A DNA stretch of 64,000 nt from Planctomycetota bacterium (GCA_029777335.1 JAKOSN010000040.1:26264-90263); one strand, 5' to 3'; shown: positions 44,871-57,957, counted from the first letter of the stretch. Notes: a model not told the origin generated them from the letters alone. Program-made: numbers and translations.

Positions 44871-45878
44871 TTATTCAGAGTTGGGCGGGGGGGCCTGGTT
44901 GCTCGCCGCAACGTTCCCCGACGCTGGCTCGGCGACCATCGCGGTTTCCCCGCTGGCCATCGCGACGTACGGTTGCGTACTGAAGTTGACGTTGGTCCGA
45001 TGCGGAACGTCCGCCGTCAAAGTCACCTCGTGAGCGCGATTGTTCTCCGGGAGCGTTTGCTTGAGATTGATCAGTTGCAGATTTTGCGCCACATGATGCC
45101 GATCAAGTTTCAACCCGGTGAAGACATAATCGCCCTTGTGATCGGTGACACCCCACGGCTCGTCGGGATCGAGCCGGCCGTTGCCATTCATGTCGAGATA
45201 AACCAGTTGACCCGCGACCCCCTCCTCGCCCGGCTCCTGGATGCCATTGCCGTTCATATCGACAAAGACGCGCCCGCTAATCTCCCCGACCGCAGTGGTT
45301 CCGCTCCCCCCGCGGGTCAGTGTCTCGGCGATCACCGGACGTGTGGCGCTATTCGGTGTCTCCACTCTCGGCTCCACCTTCTCCACCACGACCAAAGGTT
45401 GCCCCCCAACACTCTCAACCGGACGAGAGATCGCCAACGCAATCGCCAGCGCCTGGTTGGTGATGCTTGGCGGCAACTCCTGTTGTACGGTTGGGATCGG
45501 TTGCCTCGGTTGATCCGGGATTTGCTGCGGCACGGTCGTCCGGATCACCACCACTGGGTTATCCGTGGGGAGGTTGTCCGTCGGAACCCGCGGCGATTTC
45601 TCCGTGTTGGGAACCTGAATTCGGGTCGTGCTCACCTCGCTGATGACCAGCTGCGGTGCGTCACTGTTCACCGTCACCAGAGGGAAGGTCATCACGTCCG
45701 GCGAGGCAACCAGCGGGGGTTGCGTGTTCACCGCCAGTGACAGGGAGACGAGCGGGGCGGCGGTCAGTCCCGTTCCGTCAAGAACCGTGCGTTCTTCAAG
45801 GCAGTCAAAACGGAGTCGCGAAGTCATTGATCTTCGCGACGGGTTTAATTTCCAGGTGCGTCGTAGTCGAGCGAACAT
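44871..45878 (-). CDS. exported protein with LEPR-like N-terminal motif and SdrD-B-like calcium-binding domain
   Basis: A 335-residue protein. The basic N-terminus carries RLRFDCLEERTVLDG at about 21-35, which matches the planctomycete N-terminal export or anchoring signature usually read as a LEPR-xLL motif. A Pro/Val/Thr-rich linker follows (about 45-215). An SdrD-B/cna-B-like beta domain (about 220-310) comes next, starting GRVFVDMNGNGIQEPGEEG and repeating DMNGNGRLDPDEP. The two DxNGNGxxxPxE loops resemble calcium-binding loops. The protein is probably surface located. It sits directly upstream of the type II operon, which makes it a candidate substrate (inference). The ATG at 45878 has AAGGAGG; open frame upstream is ignored. 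Confidence 0.8.
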   Translation of the reverse strand: MFARLRRTWKLNPSRRSMTSRLRFDCLEERTVLDGTGLTAAPLVSLSLAVNTQPPLVASPDVMTFPLVTVNSDAPQLVISEVSTTRIQVPNTEKSPRVPTDNLPTDNPVVVIRTTVPQQIPDQPRQPIPTVQQELPPSITNQALAIALAISRPVESVGGQPLVVVEKVEPRVETPNSATRPVIAETLTRGGSGTTAVGEISGRVFVDMNGNGIQEPGEEGVAGQLVYLDMNGNGRLDPDEPWGVTDHKGDYVFTGLKLDRHHVAQNLQLINLKQTLPENNRAHEVTLTADVPHRTNVNFSTQPYVAMASGETAMVAEPASGNVAASNQAPPPNSE

Positions 45879-45949
45879 TGGTGCATCCTCCTTGGAACGG
45901 GGTGCTCTCAACGAGCCCCAGAGAGCGTTCCTCCTAAGATGCATCCGGT

Positions 45950-45977
45950 CGCCCCGATCGGCCGGGGCGGTTTTTTT
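45950..45977 (+). terminator. intrinsic-terminator-like hairpin on the strand opposite to all nearby genes
   Basis: A perfect 7-base GC stem CGCCCCG/CGGGGCG with a 6-base loop, one further G, then TTTTTTT on the plus strand. All genes from 26892 to 51928 are on the minus strand, so it would stop antisense transcripts. In the minus direction it is a hairpin in the leader of the LEPR-type gene. Confidence 0.55.
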
Positions 45978-46030
45978 GTCACAATTCCTGTCTGGGAAGA
46001 ATGGCTCCCCGAGCAGGAGAACAGACCTGC

Positions 46031-46684
46031 TCAGGACAGGGCGCGCCAGGGGAGACCGATATCGACGAGATGAAGTTGCCCAAGCCATGGCTGAGCATGG
46101 GGTTGCAGAAAACCACTCTTGGTGATCAGAAACGTGGCGGTGTGCTGGGCGCGAATCGTGGGGCCAAGTGGCTCGCCACGATCCCCATCCAGTCCCGAGG
46201 GAATGTCCAGCGCCAGAACACGGACCGGCGCCTGATTGATCGCGGCCACGATCCGGTCGAATGGGGAACGTAGTGGGCCGCGCAACCCTGTGCCAAAGAG
46301 TGCATCGACCACCCAGTCGGCGCTCGGGAGTTCTCGCTCCAGATCGGCTGTCGTGGCCTCGGGTTGCAGGATCAGGCCTGCCTGGACCAGGATGTGATAG
46401 TTGACTGCAGCATCGGGACTTAGCTCGTCGGGGTGAGCAAAGAGGAGCACCCGCACCGGGATCTGCCGGTTGTCCAGGTGGCGCGCCAGCACCAGGCCAT
46501 CGCCGCCATTGTTCCCCTTGCCACAGCAGACGACAACTTTTCCCGCAACACCAAGTGTGACAAGCAACTCGGCTGCACCTCGCCCCGCATTCTCCATGAG
46601 CACCAGGCTGGGAATCCCCAGGGTGCCAATCAGGCGTTCTTCCAGGGCGCGAATCTCAGCACAGCTCAGCGCAGGTGCATTCAT
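46031..46684 (-). CDS. nnrE: NAD(P)H-hydrate epimerase
   Basis: A 217-residue YjeF-N Rossmann protein. It has the family features NAGRGAAELL, the GKGNNGGDGLVLARHL nucleotide loop, and DALFGTGLRGPL and ALDIPSGLDGD, which bind the substrate and potassium. It epimerises damaged NADHX/NADPHX so the dehydratase can repair it. The dehydratase half (NnrD) fused to it in E. coli is absent here, so this is the stand-alone form. The start at 46684 has no clear ribosome site, and the gene follows waaA after 31 bases. Confidence 0.9.
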   Translation of the reverse strand: MNAPALSCAEIRALEERLIGTLGIPSLVLMENAGRGAAELLVTLGVAGKVVVCCGKGNNGGDGLVLARHLDNRQIPVRVLLFAHPDELSPDAAVNYHILVQAGLILQPEATTADLERELPSADWVVDALFGTGLRGPLRSPFDRIVAAINQAPVRVLALDIPSGLDGDRGEPLGPTIRAQHTATFLITKSGFLQPHAQPWLGQLHLVDIGLPWRALS

Positions 46685-46715
46685 GGTTGTACTTTGTAAG
46701 ACGAAAGCCACAATC

Positions 46716-48023
46716 TCAGGCCACGCGCCGTTGGGTCGGTTGGGCATGCAGGACCTTTTCGAGCAGTGCGATGGTGTGGGCCGTGGCTCCTTGCTGGCGC
46801 CGCACCAGGCTCCGCGCTGCCTGCCCCAGACGTTCCCGTTCGCCGGCGTCCTCCAGCAAGCGGGCGAGCGTTTCCTCCAGGTCGCCTCCCTCGGCAACCT
46901 GAATCGCTGCGTGGTTTTCCAGAAGGAGCCGAACGGTATCCTTGAAATTCCACACAAACGGACCAAAGACGACGGCGGCCCCGTAGGCAGCCGGTTCGAT
47001 CATGTTTTGCCCGCCACGCCGGCCATCGAGGCTGCCACCCACAAACGCCAGATCGGCCAGCCCCCAGATTGCTCCCAGTTCGCCGATGGTGTCTCCCAGG
47101 ATGATTGCGCTCCGGTCCACGAGGGGAGTGCGCATCTGGCTGCGGCGCACAAAAGGCATCCCTTCTCGTTGCAGGAGAGCGGCCACTTCCTCGAAGCGAT
47201 CCTTCTGCCGGGGCACCAGAATCAGTCGCAGCCGTGGATACTTCTGGCGCAGCCGCTGATAGATCCCCAGGACAATCGCTTCTTCGGGCGCCTGGGTGCT
47301 CCCACAGATCCACACCAGATCCTGGTGGCTGACATGGAACAGTCGCCGCAGCTCCGCCGTGCGCGGATTGTGTCGATCACTCTGCGCCCCATCGTACTTG
47401 ATCGAACCCGTCACATGAAGCCGTTCGCGCGCCACCCCCAGGCGATGAAAAAGCGCCGCATAATCAGCATCCTGGACGGCAAGCAGCGTGAGAGTTGCGA
47501 ACAGCCGCTGGCTTAACCCGCGCAGTTTCTCGTAGCGCTGGGCGGAACGCGGACTCATCCGGGCATTGATCACCACAACAGGGATCTTTTTTCTCCTCGC
47601 TGCGAGCAAAAAGTTCGGCCACAATTCACACTCAGCGAGTATCACCAGATCCGGCGTGAGTGTTGCGAATGCGGAGTTGACTGCCCAGGAAAAATCGAGC
47701 GGAAACGCGAACACCTTGAGGTCGGGAAAGAGCTTGCAGGCTTCCTCGTAGCCGGTGTCGGTCGTGGTGGAGACCACACATTCCCACTCGGGATGGCGTG
47801 TGCGCACTGCCGCGAGCAACTGGCGCAGGAGATGAATTTCCCCAACGCTCACGCCATGAAACCACAGCCGCGGCCGCGTGGGAGGTGGTAACAACGGCGT
47901 GGTCCCGAGCAGACGCTCGCCGAGTCGTTGGCGATACTTCCCTGTGGTGAACGCTTTGTACAGCAACCAGGGAGAGAGCATCACCAGCGCGAAGAGATAG
48001 AAGCAATTCAGGAGATAGGGCAT
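46716..48023 (-). CDS. waaA: 3-deoxy-D-manno-octulosonic acid (Kdo) transferase
   Basis: A 435-residue GT-B enzyme with an N-terminal membrane anchor (about 3-22). It has the WaaA blocks RLWFHGVSVGEIHLLRQLL, VSTTTDTGYEEA, ECELWPNFLLAA, VTGSIKYDGAQ, AFVGGSLDGRRGGQNMIEPAAYG and GPFVWNF. It adds Kdo to the lipid A precursor on the cytoplasmic face of the inner membrane, so the host makes Kdo-type LPS. The protein has the standard length. It lies between secA and nnrE on the same strand but is separated from secA by a terminator-like hairpin. Confidence 0.95.
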   Translation of the reverse strand: MPYLLNCFYLFALVMLSPWLLYKAFTTGKYRQRLGERLLGTTPLLPPPTRPRLWFHGVSVGEIHLLRQLLAAVRTRHPEWECVVSTTTDTGYEEACKLFPDLKVFAFPLDFSWAVNSAFATLTPDLVILAECELWPNFLLAARRKKIPVVVINARMSPRSAQRYEKLRGLSQRLFATLTLLAVQDADYAALFHRLGVARERLHVTGSIKYDGAQSDRHNPRTAELRRLFHVSHQDLVWICGSTQAPEEAIVLGIYQRLRQKYPRLRLILVPRQKDRFEEVAALLQREGMPFVRRSQMRTPLVDRSAIILGDTIGELGAIWGLADLAFVGGSLDGRRGGQNMIEPAAYGAAVVFGPFVWNFKDTVRLLLENHAAIQVAEGGDLEETLARLLEDAGERERLGQAARSLVRRQQGATAHTIALLEKVLHAQPTQRRVA

Positions 48024-48071
48024 CGGGGAAATCCTTTTCCCGGAGCGGAACCCTGATCAATGAAGGGATCA

Positions 48072-48105
48072 ATTCAGAACCCCTCGTGAAGGAGGGGTTC
48101 TGAAT
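48072..48105 (-). terminator. strong hairpin terminator after secA
   Basis: A perfect 14-base stem ATTCAGAACCCCTC/GAGGGGTTCTGAAT with a 6-base loop starts 11 bases past the secA stop. Only a weak T-run follows. Confidence 0.7.
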
Positions 48106-48115
48106 GCCGTTTCGC

Positions 48116-51928
<3,813 letters not shown>

Positions 51929-51989
51929 GAGCACTCCTGTCCTCTGCACAACCCGCACAACCGTTAAAGCTCTCCTCACCCATTCAGTC

Positions 51990-52019
51990 AGTCTAAGAGC
52001 GAGGCGGGTTGAGGGTCAA
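51990..52019 (-). promoter_or_regulatory. promoter candidate for secA
   Basis: On the minus strand TTGACC (52019-52014), an 18-base spacer, then TAGACT (51995-51990), about 60 bases before the secA ATG. Confidence 0.4.
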
Positions 52020-52186
52020 GCTCGATTGATCTCTGTCGACTCGCCCTCCAACCCCGAGCGGGCGCGGCACGCTCACCCCTCACTGGACAATCCGCCCCCC
52101 CTTTCTCGCCCCTGGACAGATCGCCAGGAGCTGTCAACAATGAACTCAGACGAACGAAGCGCCCGCCAAGGTCCGAGACCGAGCGC

Positions 52187-53443
52187 ATGACCGAAATTCA
52201 CTGTCCGTGTTGTAATGCTTCCTTTCCCGCTCCGCCCGGGGTCCAGGTGGGGGTGCGCCTCTGCTGTGAGCGCTGCGGAGAGAGTTTTGTTGTCCGTCAG
52301 TTGCGCCAGACCAGCGCCGCACCGAGCGCGGCGTTCGTCCGCCCCGACGGCATCTCTCCGACTCCCTCGTCGCCAACCACACTTACCCAGGAAGCACGCG
52401 CCAGCCTGTCTGCTCCGCGCCGCTGGTCCAATCGCGCCATTGCCGGGGTGGTCCTTCTGGTGATGGGTGGGATGGCCGCCACCGGGTTGACCTTTGCGTT
52501 GCTCACAGTCGATCAGCGCCGCGCCAACGACCGCGGCATTACCGGGAAAAACACTCGTCGACCTCCGCTGGTTGTTGATCCAGAGACCCGTCCACCCATC
52601 GCAGTGATTCCCCCACTTCAACTGGAGGGGCTGCGTTACCTCCCTGCCGATACCTCCATCCTGGCCGGAGTCCGCGTGACCGAGGTGCTGGACAGCGGCC
52701 CGGGACGAGAAGCCCTCACCCGACCCTTGCAGATCGGCCCCCTCAGTCTCCCCATCCAGTCCATGCAAAGCTGGACGGGATTGCGGCCCGAGCAGATCGA
52801 TCATGTGCTCTTCGCCATTCGCGGTGGAAAGTCACGCTGGATGCCTCAGTTCTTGCTCGTGGTACGCACCCGCGAGCCCCTGGACTTCAACGCCGTGCGC
52901 AAACAACTGGTCAACGTGGAACGCTGGCCCGGGAGCAAGAAGGAGATTTATCGGTTTCGCCTGGACAACGGTCGTCCCCCCTTCACTGAGGGTCTGCTGA
53001 GTCACCCCGACGATCGAACGCTGCTGCTCGACTGGCAGCAAGAAGACCTGCGCACCCTGGAGGCGAACCCGTTTCCCAAGGCTTCCCACCTGTCCGCGGC
53101 TCTGCGCGAGGTGATGGAAACCCGCATGAAACCGGCTGGCCCGATCTGGCTGGCGGGCCATGCCGAGAACTGGAAGGAGGCGTTGCCCGCGCTGCAGTTT
53201 CTGAAGCTGGACAAACCTGAGCATCAACTGATCGCTGCCTTGCGGACTTTTGCGGTCTGGATACAACTGGAAGGCAAGCCCACCTGGTTCGCAGCCCTGC
53301 GCGGTGCCGATGCGCGAGCAACAAAGGAGTTTCGCGTCTACCTGACGGACCGCTTGGGGTTGGACCAGTCAGGCGAGCGGGGCCGGATCGACATCGATCA
53401 GGAGTCGCCCCAGTGGTTGATGCTGCAATATCGGCCGCGCTGA
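52187..53443 (+). CDS. zinc-ribbon membrane protein of unknown function
   Basis: A 418-residue protein. It starts with an MJ0042-type zinc ribbon (CPCCNASF and CCERCGESFVV, cysteines at about 6-32). A Ser/Thr/Pro linker and one membrane helix at about 83-107 follow. The C-terminal part (about 145-418) is a periplasmic-looking alpha/beta domain that begins LRYLPADTSILAGVRVTEVLDS, a block frequent in uncharacterised planctomycete proteins. No catalytic residues are recognised. It ends 10 bases before the convergent zinc-ribbon protein gene. Confidence 0.75.
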   Translation: MTEIHCPCCNASFPAPPGVQVGVRLCCERCGESFVVRQLRQTSAAPSAAFVRPDGISPTPSSPTTLTQEARASLSAPRRWSNRAIAGVVLLVMGGMAATGLTFALLTVDQRRANDRGITGKNTRRPPLVVDPETRPPIAVIPPLQLEGLRYLPADTSILAGVRVTEVLDSGPGREALTRPLQIGPLSLPIQSMQSWTGLRPEQIDHVLFAIRGGKSRWMPQFLLVVRTREPLDFNAVRKQLVNVERWPGSKKEIYRFRLDNGRPPFTEGLLSHPDDRTLLLDWQQEDLRTLEANPFPKASHLSAALREVMETRMKPAGPIWLAGHAENWKEALPALQFLKLDKPEHQLIAALRTFAVWIQLEGKPTWFAALRGADARATKEFRVYLTDRLGLDQSGERGRIDIDQESPQWLMLQYRPR

Positions 53444-53453
53444 AAAGCAGCGT

Positions 53454-55106
53454 TCAGCGCTCGGCGTTCAATCGGAACTTGGTCGGAACATCGTAGGTAA
53501 AGTTCACTCGCCGGAGAAAGAGCAGCGCCAGACTGGTATCCACCAGTGGGCTGGCTCCATGGCCCTGGCCGTGCCAGCTCCCCTCGGCGGACTGGGTGGC
53601 AACCAGCAAACGTGACCCCCAGGAATACCAGTCTTTCTCCCCGATGCGTTCCAGATCGTAGAGCATCCCCACTCGTTCAACCGACCAGAGAAAATAGAGG
53701 TTCAGCGCATTCGCCGGGGGATTGGAGTTGGGATCGGGGCTGCCAATCTCCGCACTGAGCGCTTTCAGAGCACGCTGAATGGCCGGGTCGCTCGTCACAT
53801 CCTGTCCGGGCGGATGTCCCCGCTCGGTCCCCTCGTCGCGTGCATAGCCGACCGCCAACCCCAGCAAGCCGGCGCAGATCATGGCCGGTGTTCCCCCCCC
53901 ACCCCCAATGCTGAAGTTGTAGCCCCAGGTTCCTTGTTGATTCTGGCTGGCCCGAAAGCGTCGCTCAATCAGCGCCAGCGTTCGCCCAACTGGAACGCCA
54001 TGCCGTCGTGCCGCCCAGATCCCCAGGATACCGAACTGCGTGTTGGAGTTGTCGCTATTATCGTGCCGGGACATCTCCTGTTTCGATTCGGGCGGACGCA
54101 TCACCGGGAAATTGCGGATCATCTGAGGCAGGCGAGCCAGATCGATCTTGCCCGGCGCCGGGGACTCCTTCGGCGTACTGGTTCCCTCTTGCGGCTTGCG
54201 CCCTGCCTCGGTCGGTTTCGTTCCGCGCTCGTCGACCCCCTCCAGTCGGGGCAGCGGAGGAAGTTCCTGAAGCGCCTCGGTAAGGAGTTGTTCATACTCG
54301 GTCGAAAGGAGGGGACAGTCATAGGTCCACCCTCCCGCGCGGGTCTGGCCGGCAATCAGGCGGGCCGCCAATGTCTTGATCCGGGGCCGATCCTGGCTTT
54401 CCCCCAATCGATCGAGGAAGAGGATGGCGAGTGCCAGTTCATAGGTTTTGTTCAGTTTGGGAATTGCCTTGCGCACAAAAGCAGCCGCTTTCTGCACCTG
54501 TGGATCTTCCGGGCTCACCCCACACTCCAGCAACGTGAGCGCGGGCAACGCCGCCATCCCCACCGGATGCCCATACGGAACCCAGGTGCCCGAATCGGTT
54601 TGCTGTTTGCGCAAAAAGGCGATCCCTCGATCGATGGCAGCATTGACGCGTTTCTCCTCCGGCGTTAACTCGCGCGGCTGCGGCGCGCGCGGCGTGGTCG
54701 GGAGAGTCACGACCGCCGACGCCCCAGCAGCACTGTCCGCTTCGGGTGTGCTCGCTGGCCGATTCGTTCCCCCGGGACGCTCCACCCACAATTCCTGCAG
54801 CACCAGCCCCAACGCCACGAGAACGATTGCTCCCACTCCACCCACGATCCACCACAGCACCCGGTTGCGGCGCGGCAACGTCGGGGGAACAGGGGGAGAC
54901 GCCACGGGAGCAGCGGCGGCCAGCGGAGGGGGAGCAAAGGGAAGCGCGCGCAGCACCGGTGTCGGGGCGGGCGCGGCCTTGACCGGAGCAGTCCCCGGCA
55001 CGGCAAAGGGCGCCTGACAGTAAGGACAGCGGACGCGGGGATTCTCCCCTTGCGGGAGCTTTAATCGCCGTGAACAATGGGGACAGATCACCTTGGTCGC
55101 CAACAT
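53454..55106 (-). CDS. zinc-ribbon, membrane-anchored alpha/alpha-toroid (prenyltransferase/squalene-oxidase repeat) protein
   Basis: A 550-residue protein with an N-terminal zinc ribbon (CPHCSRRL, CPYCQAPF; residues about 8-33), a Pro/Ala-rich linker and a membrane helix at about 84-105. The C-terminal region (about 155-545) consists of toroid repeats such as IDRGIAFLRKQQTDSGTW, TRAGGWTYDCPLL, QNQQGTWGYNFSIGGGG and TQSAEGSWHGQGHG. These are the QW-like motifs of squalene cyclase/prenyltransferase folds. The DXDD or CaaX-type catalytic residues are not evident, so it may be a non-enzymatic or unknown member. The start at 55106 begins directly with the zinc ribbon. Confidence 0.78.
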   Translation of the reverse strand: MLATKVICPHCSRRLKLPQGENPRVRCPYCQAPFAVPGTAPVKAAPAPTPVLRALPFAPPPLAAAAPVASPPVPPTLPRRNRVLWWIVGGVGAIVLVALGLVLQELWVERPGGTNRPASTPEADSAAGASAVVTLPTTPRAPQPRELTPEEKRVNAAIDRGIAFLRKQQTDSGTWVPYGHPVGMAALPALTLLECGVSPEDPQVQKAAAFVRKAIPKLNKTYELALAILFLDRLGESQDRPRIKTLAARLIAGQTRAGGWTYDCPLLSTEYEQLLTEALQELPPLPRLEGVDERGTKPTEAGRKPQEGTSTPKESPAPGKIDLARLPQMIRNFPVMRPPESKQEMSRHDNSDNSNTQFGILGIWAARRHGVPVGRTLALIERRFRASQNQQGTWGYNFSIGGGGGTPAMICAGLLGLAVGYARDEGTERGHPPGQDVTSDPAIQRALKALSAEIGSPDPNSNPPANALNLYFLWSVERVGMLYDLERIGEKDWYSWGSRLLVATQSAEGSWHGQGHGASPLVDTSLALLFLRRVNFTYDVPTKFRLNAER

Positions 55107-55537
55107 GGCATGCCCTTCCAGCGTGTGGTCGGGGGTGGGAGAGCCGTTTTCGTCACTCTAGCCATTCTGGGCAGGAATCGACAAGCACAATTGCTTATCC
55201 GCTGACCATCAAGCCGTGGGACACTGCTGTGCCGACTTTGCAGCGCGCTGCGGACCGAATCGCCGCTCCTGCGTGAGAAAGCCTTTTGGCAAATTGTGAG
55301 ATCCAGCGAAGGTTCCCGCGTGGCACCACCTGACGCAACCTTCAGAAAATAATGGACGTGCGCAGGGTAGAAAAAATTCTTGCTTTCATAAGAACGGCGC
55401 GATACTTTCGGGGAAAGTCCTGGTTAAATGTTGCCATCGTGGTCTGTAGGCACACAGACTCCTGCCCTGGGCTCCTGCCCCCTGGCCTGCCTGTTAGCTG
55501 CCGGTAGATTGGATCGACCGATCCGGAGGAACGTGGA
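55107..55537. other. 431-base divergent intergenic region
   Basis: It separates the toroid protein from the DUF1549/1553 gene. No gene is convincing. It contains an A/T-rich patch (55340-55440) and one promoter candidate at 55380-55408. Confidence 0.5.
55380..55408 (+). promoter_or_regulatory. promoter candidate for the DUF1549/1553 operon
   Basis: TTGCTT, a 17-base spacer, then TACTTT, in an A/T-rich patch about 130 bases before the ATG at 55538. The match is only moderate. Confidence 0.3.
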
Positions 55538-57949
55538 ATGCATGCTGCACGCATCACGAGTCGATGCACCGTATACGGCCTTGCGGCACTACTCGGCCTC
55601 GTCCTCGCCGGGACAGCCACCGCGACCCCGATTCCCCTCCCCAACAAGAGCAAAATCGAGCAGGTGGATTTTGAACGGCATGTGATGGGGGTGTTTGTCC
55701 GCCTGGGTTGCAGCGCTGGCGCCTGTCATGGCTCCTTTCAGGGCAAGGGGAACTTCCGCCTGTCGCTCTTCGGCTACGATCCCGATCTCGATTTTGACTC
55801 GGTCACCCGTGATGGCAACGGCCGCCGTATCTCTCCGACCGATCCGGACAACAGTCTGATTCTGCTCAAGGCGACCGGCCAGGTGGAGCACGGGGGCCTG
55901 CGCCGCATGAGCAAGGATTCCTGGCAGTATCGCATCCTGCGCGAATGGATCGCTGCGGGCGCACCGCGCGATAAAGGTCGGGGCACGGTGAAAGCGATCA
56001 CCATTACCCCGAAAGAATACGCCTTCCAGAAAGCGGGGGACGTGGGTCAGTTGCTGGTCAAGGCGCGCTTTGCCGATGGCAGCGAGGAAGATATCACCCC
56101 ACTGTGCGACTTCCGCACCAACGACGAGAACGTCGCCACCGTGACTCCGCTCGGCTCGATCACCACCGTGCAACCCGGCGACACCGCCATCGTCGTGGCC
56201 TACCGGGGCAATATCCTCCCCATCCGCGTCATGGTGCCGATGACTCCGCCCCCTGGGTTCGTCTATCCGACCACCCCCGCGGTCAACTACATCGATCGCG
56301 AGGTATTCGCCAAGTTAAAGCGCCTCAACATTGCTCCCTCCGACCTCTCCACCGATAGCGAATTCCTGCGTCGGGTGACCATCGATACCATTGGCTGTCT
56401 GCCCACGGTCGAAGAGACCCGTGCCTTCCTGGCGAGCAAGGATCCCAACAAACGCGCCAAGAAGATCGATGAACTCCTGGCTCATCCGCTGCATGCGGCC
56501 CTGTGGGCAACCAAGTTCTGCGACATCACCGGTAACAACACGGATTCGCTGGAGAACCCGGCTCCCCTCCGCCCGAAGCTGAGCCAGATGTGGCACGACT
56601 GGTTCCGCAAGCGCGTGGCTGCCAACCTGCCTTACGATCAGATTGTCAAGGGGGTCCTGTGTGCCACCAGTCGCGAAAACAACATGTCCCCCGAAGACTA
56701 CATCAAGCACGTCAACAAGCTGCATGAGGCGATGGGGAAGGGCTACGCGACCGACTATGCCGATCGCCAAACGCTGGATCTCTTCTGGCGCAAACAGCAA
56801 CGGGTGCCAATCGAGCAATGGGGCGAAAAGACGGCGGTGGCGTTCCTTGGGGTGCGCGTCGAGTGTGCCCAGTGCCACAAACACCCCTTTGACCGCTGGA
56901 CGCAGGCTGATTACCGGGCCTATGCCAACTTTTTCAGCACCGTGCAGGTCGGCATCTCCCCCGACGCCAAGAAGGTGATCGATGCGGAAAACGCGGAGCG
57001 CCGCAAAAATGCCAAGGGGAAGAACAACAATCAACTCATCCAGGTTCGCGAGATGTTTCTCTCGGCGCGCCCGGTTGGCCTGATGAGCGACCCGGACACG
57101 GGAAAAACGCTCACCCCGAAGGCGCTGGGCGGACCAGCGATGCCGCTCGAATCAGGGAAAGATCCGCGCCTGGCTCTGTGGGAGTGGATGCGCCAGCCGG
57201 ACAATCCCTTCTTCGCACGCAGCTTTGTGAATCGAGTGTGGGGCCACTATCTCGGCATCGGCATTGTCCACCCGGTGGATGATTTTAGCCTGGCCAATCC
57301 GCCCTCCAATGAAAAGCTCCTCGATGCCCTGGCGAAGGACTTTGTGGAGAGCAAGTTCGATATCCGTCGGTTGGAGCGCACCATTCTGCTCTCGCGCACC
57401 TATCAACTTTCGTCATCCACCAATGTGACGAACAAACTGGACCGCACCAGTTATTCACACTGCTACACTCGCCCCCTGATGGCCGAGGTGGTGGTGGATG
57501 TGCTGAACTCGGCGTTGGGAACGACGGAGAATTTTGGCAACGATGCCCCGAGCGGTTGGCATGCCATCGAGGTGGGCTCCACGCGCATCACGAATCCGGC
57601 CCTGCGCGAAGCATTCCGCGTTTTCGGCCGCTCACCGCGCACGCTCACCTGCGATTGTGAACGGGCGACTGAGCCGACTGTGGCACACAAGTTGTACCTG
57701 ATGGCCGATCCCTCCTTGCAGGCGAAGTTGCTGGGCAGCAAATCGCGCATTCGCGAGTTGGCCAGCAGCAAGAAGTCCAACGAGGAGATTCTCGACGAAA
57801 TCTTCCTGGGCGTGGTCTGTCGTCCTCCGACGGCCAGGGAACGCGAGGCGGCTCTCTCGTATCTCACAACCAGGAAGGATCGAGCGAGTGGCATTAGCGA
57901 CGTGATGTGGGCGTTGATCAATACCAACGAGTTCATCTTCAATCACTAG
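55538..57949 (+). CDS. exported DUF1549/DUF1553 protein with cytochrome-like N-terminus and Ig-like domain
   Basis: An 803-residue protein with a signal peptide (1-30). An N-terminal cytochrome-like block has GCSAGACHG at 57-65, a CX4CH arrangement rather than the classical CxxCH. A BIG2/Ig-like domain (about 150-235) is seen in ITITPKEYAFQKAGD and ADGSEEDITPL. DUF1549 (about 245-470) has TIGCLPTVEETRAFL and the motif CAQCHKHPFDRW with CxxCH at 443-447. DUF1553 (about 560-790) has FARSFVNRVWGHYLGIG. These planctomycete proteins are assigned to sulfatase or sugar-degradation contexts and are usually paired with DUF1501, as here. GGAGGA lies at the right distance from the ATG at 55538. Confidence 0.92.
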   Translation: MHAARITSRCTVYGLAALLGLVLAGTATATPIPLPNKSKIEQVDFERHVMGVFVRLGCSAGACHGSFQGKGNFRLSLFGYDPDLDFDSVTRDGNGRRISPTDPDNSLILLKATGQVEHGGLRRMSKDSWQYRILREWIAAGAPRDKGRGTVKAITITPKEYAFQKAGDVGQLLVKARFADGSEEDITPLCDFRTNDENVATVTPLGSITTVQPGDTAIVVAYRGNILPIRVMVPMTPPPGFVYPTTPAVNYIDREVFAKLKRLNIAPSDLSTDSEFLRRVTIDTIGCLPTVEETRAFLASKDPNKRAKKIDELLAHPLHAALWATKFCDITGNNTDSLENPAPLRPKLSQMWHDWFRKRVAANLPYDQIVKGVLCATSRENNMSPEDYIKHVNKLHEAMGKGYATDYADRQTLDLFWRKQQRVPIEQWGEKTAVAFLGVRVECAQCHKHPFDRWTQADYRAYANFFSTVQVGISPDAKKVIDAENAERRKNAKGKNNNQLIQVREMFLSARPVGLMSDPDTGKTLTPKALGGPAMPLESGKDPRLALWEWMRQPDNPFFARSFVNRVWGHYLGIGIVHPVDDFSLANPPSNEKLLDALAKDFVESKFDIRRLERTILLSRTYQLSSSTNVTNKLDRTSYSHCYTRPLMAEVVVDVLNSALGTTENFGNDAPSGWHAIEVGSTRITNPALREAFRVFGRSPRTLTCDCERATEPTVAHKLYLMADPSLQAKLLGSKSRIRELASSKKSNEEILDEIFLGVVCRPPTAREREAALSYLTTRKDRASGISDVMWALINTNEFIFNH

Positions 57950-57957
57950 GATTCCCG

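Noticed and set aside
55342..55653. 103-codon minus-strand open frame across the DUF1549/1553 start
   Set aside because: Overlaps a signal peptide with a good ribosome site on the other strand; no motif.
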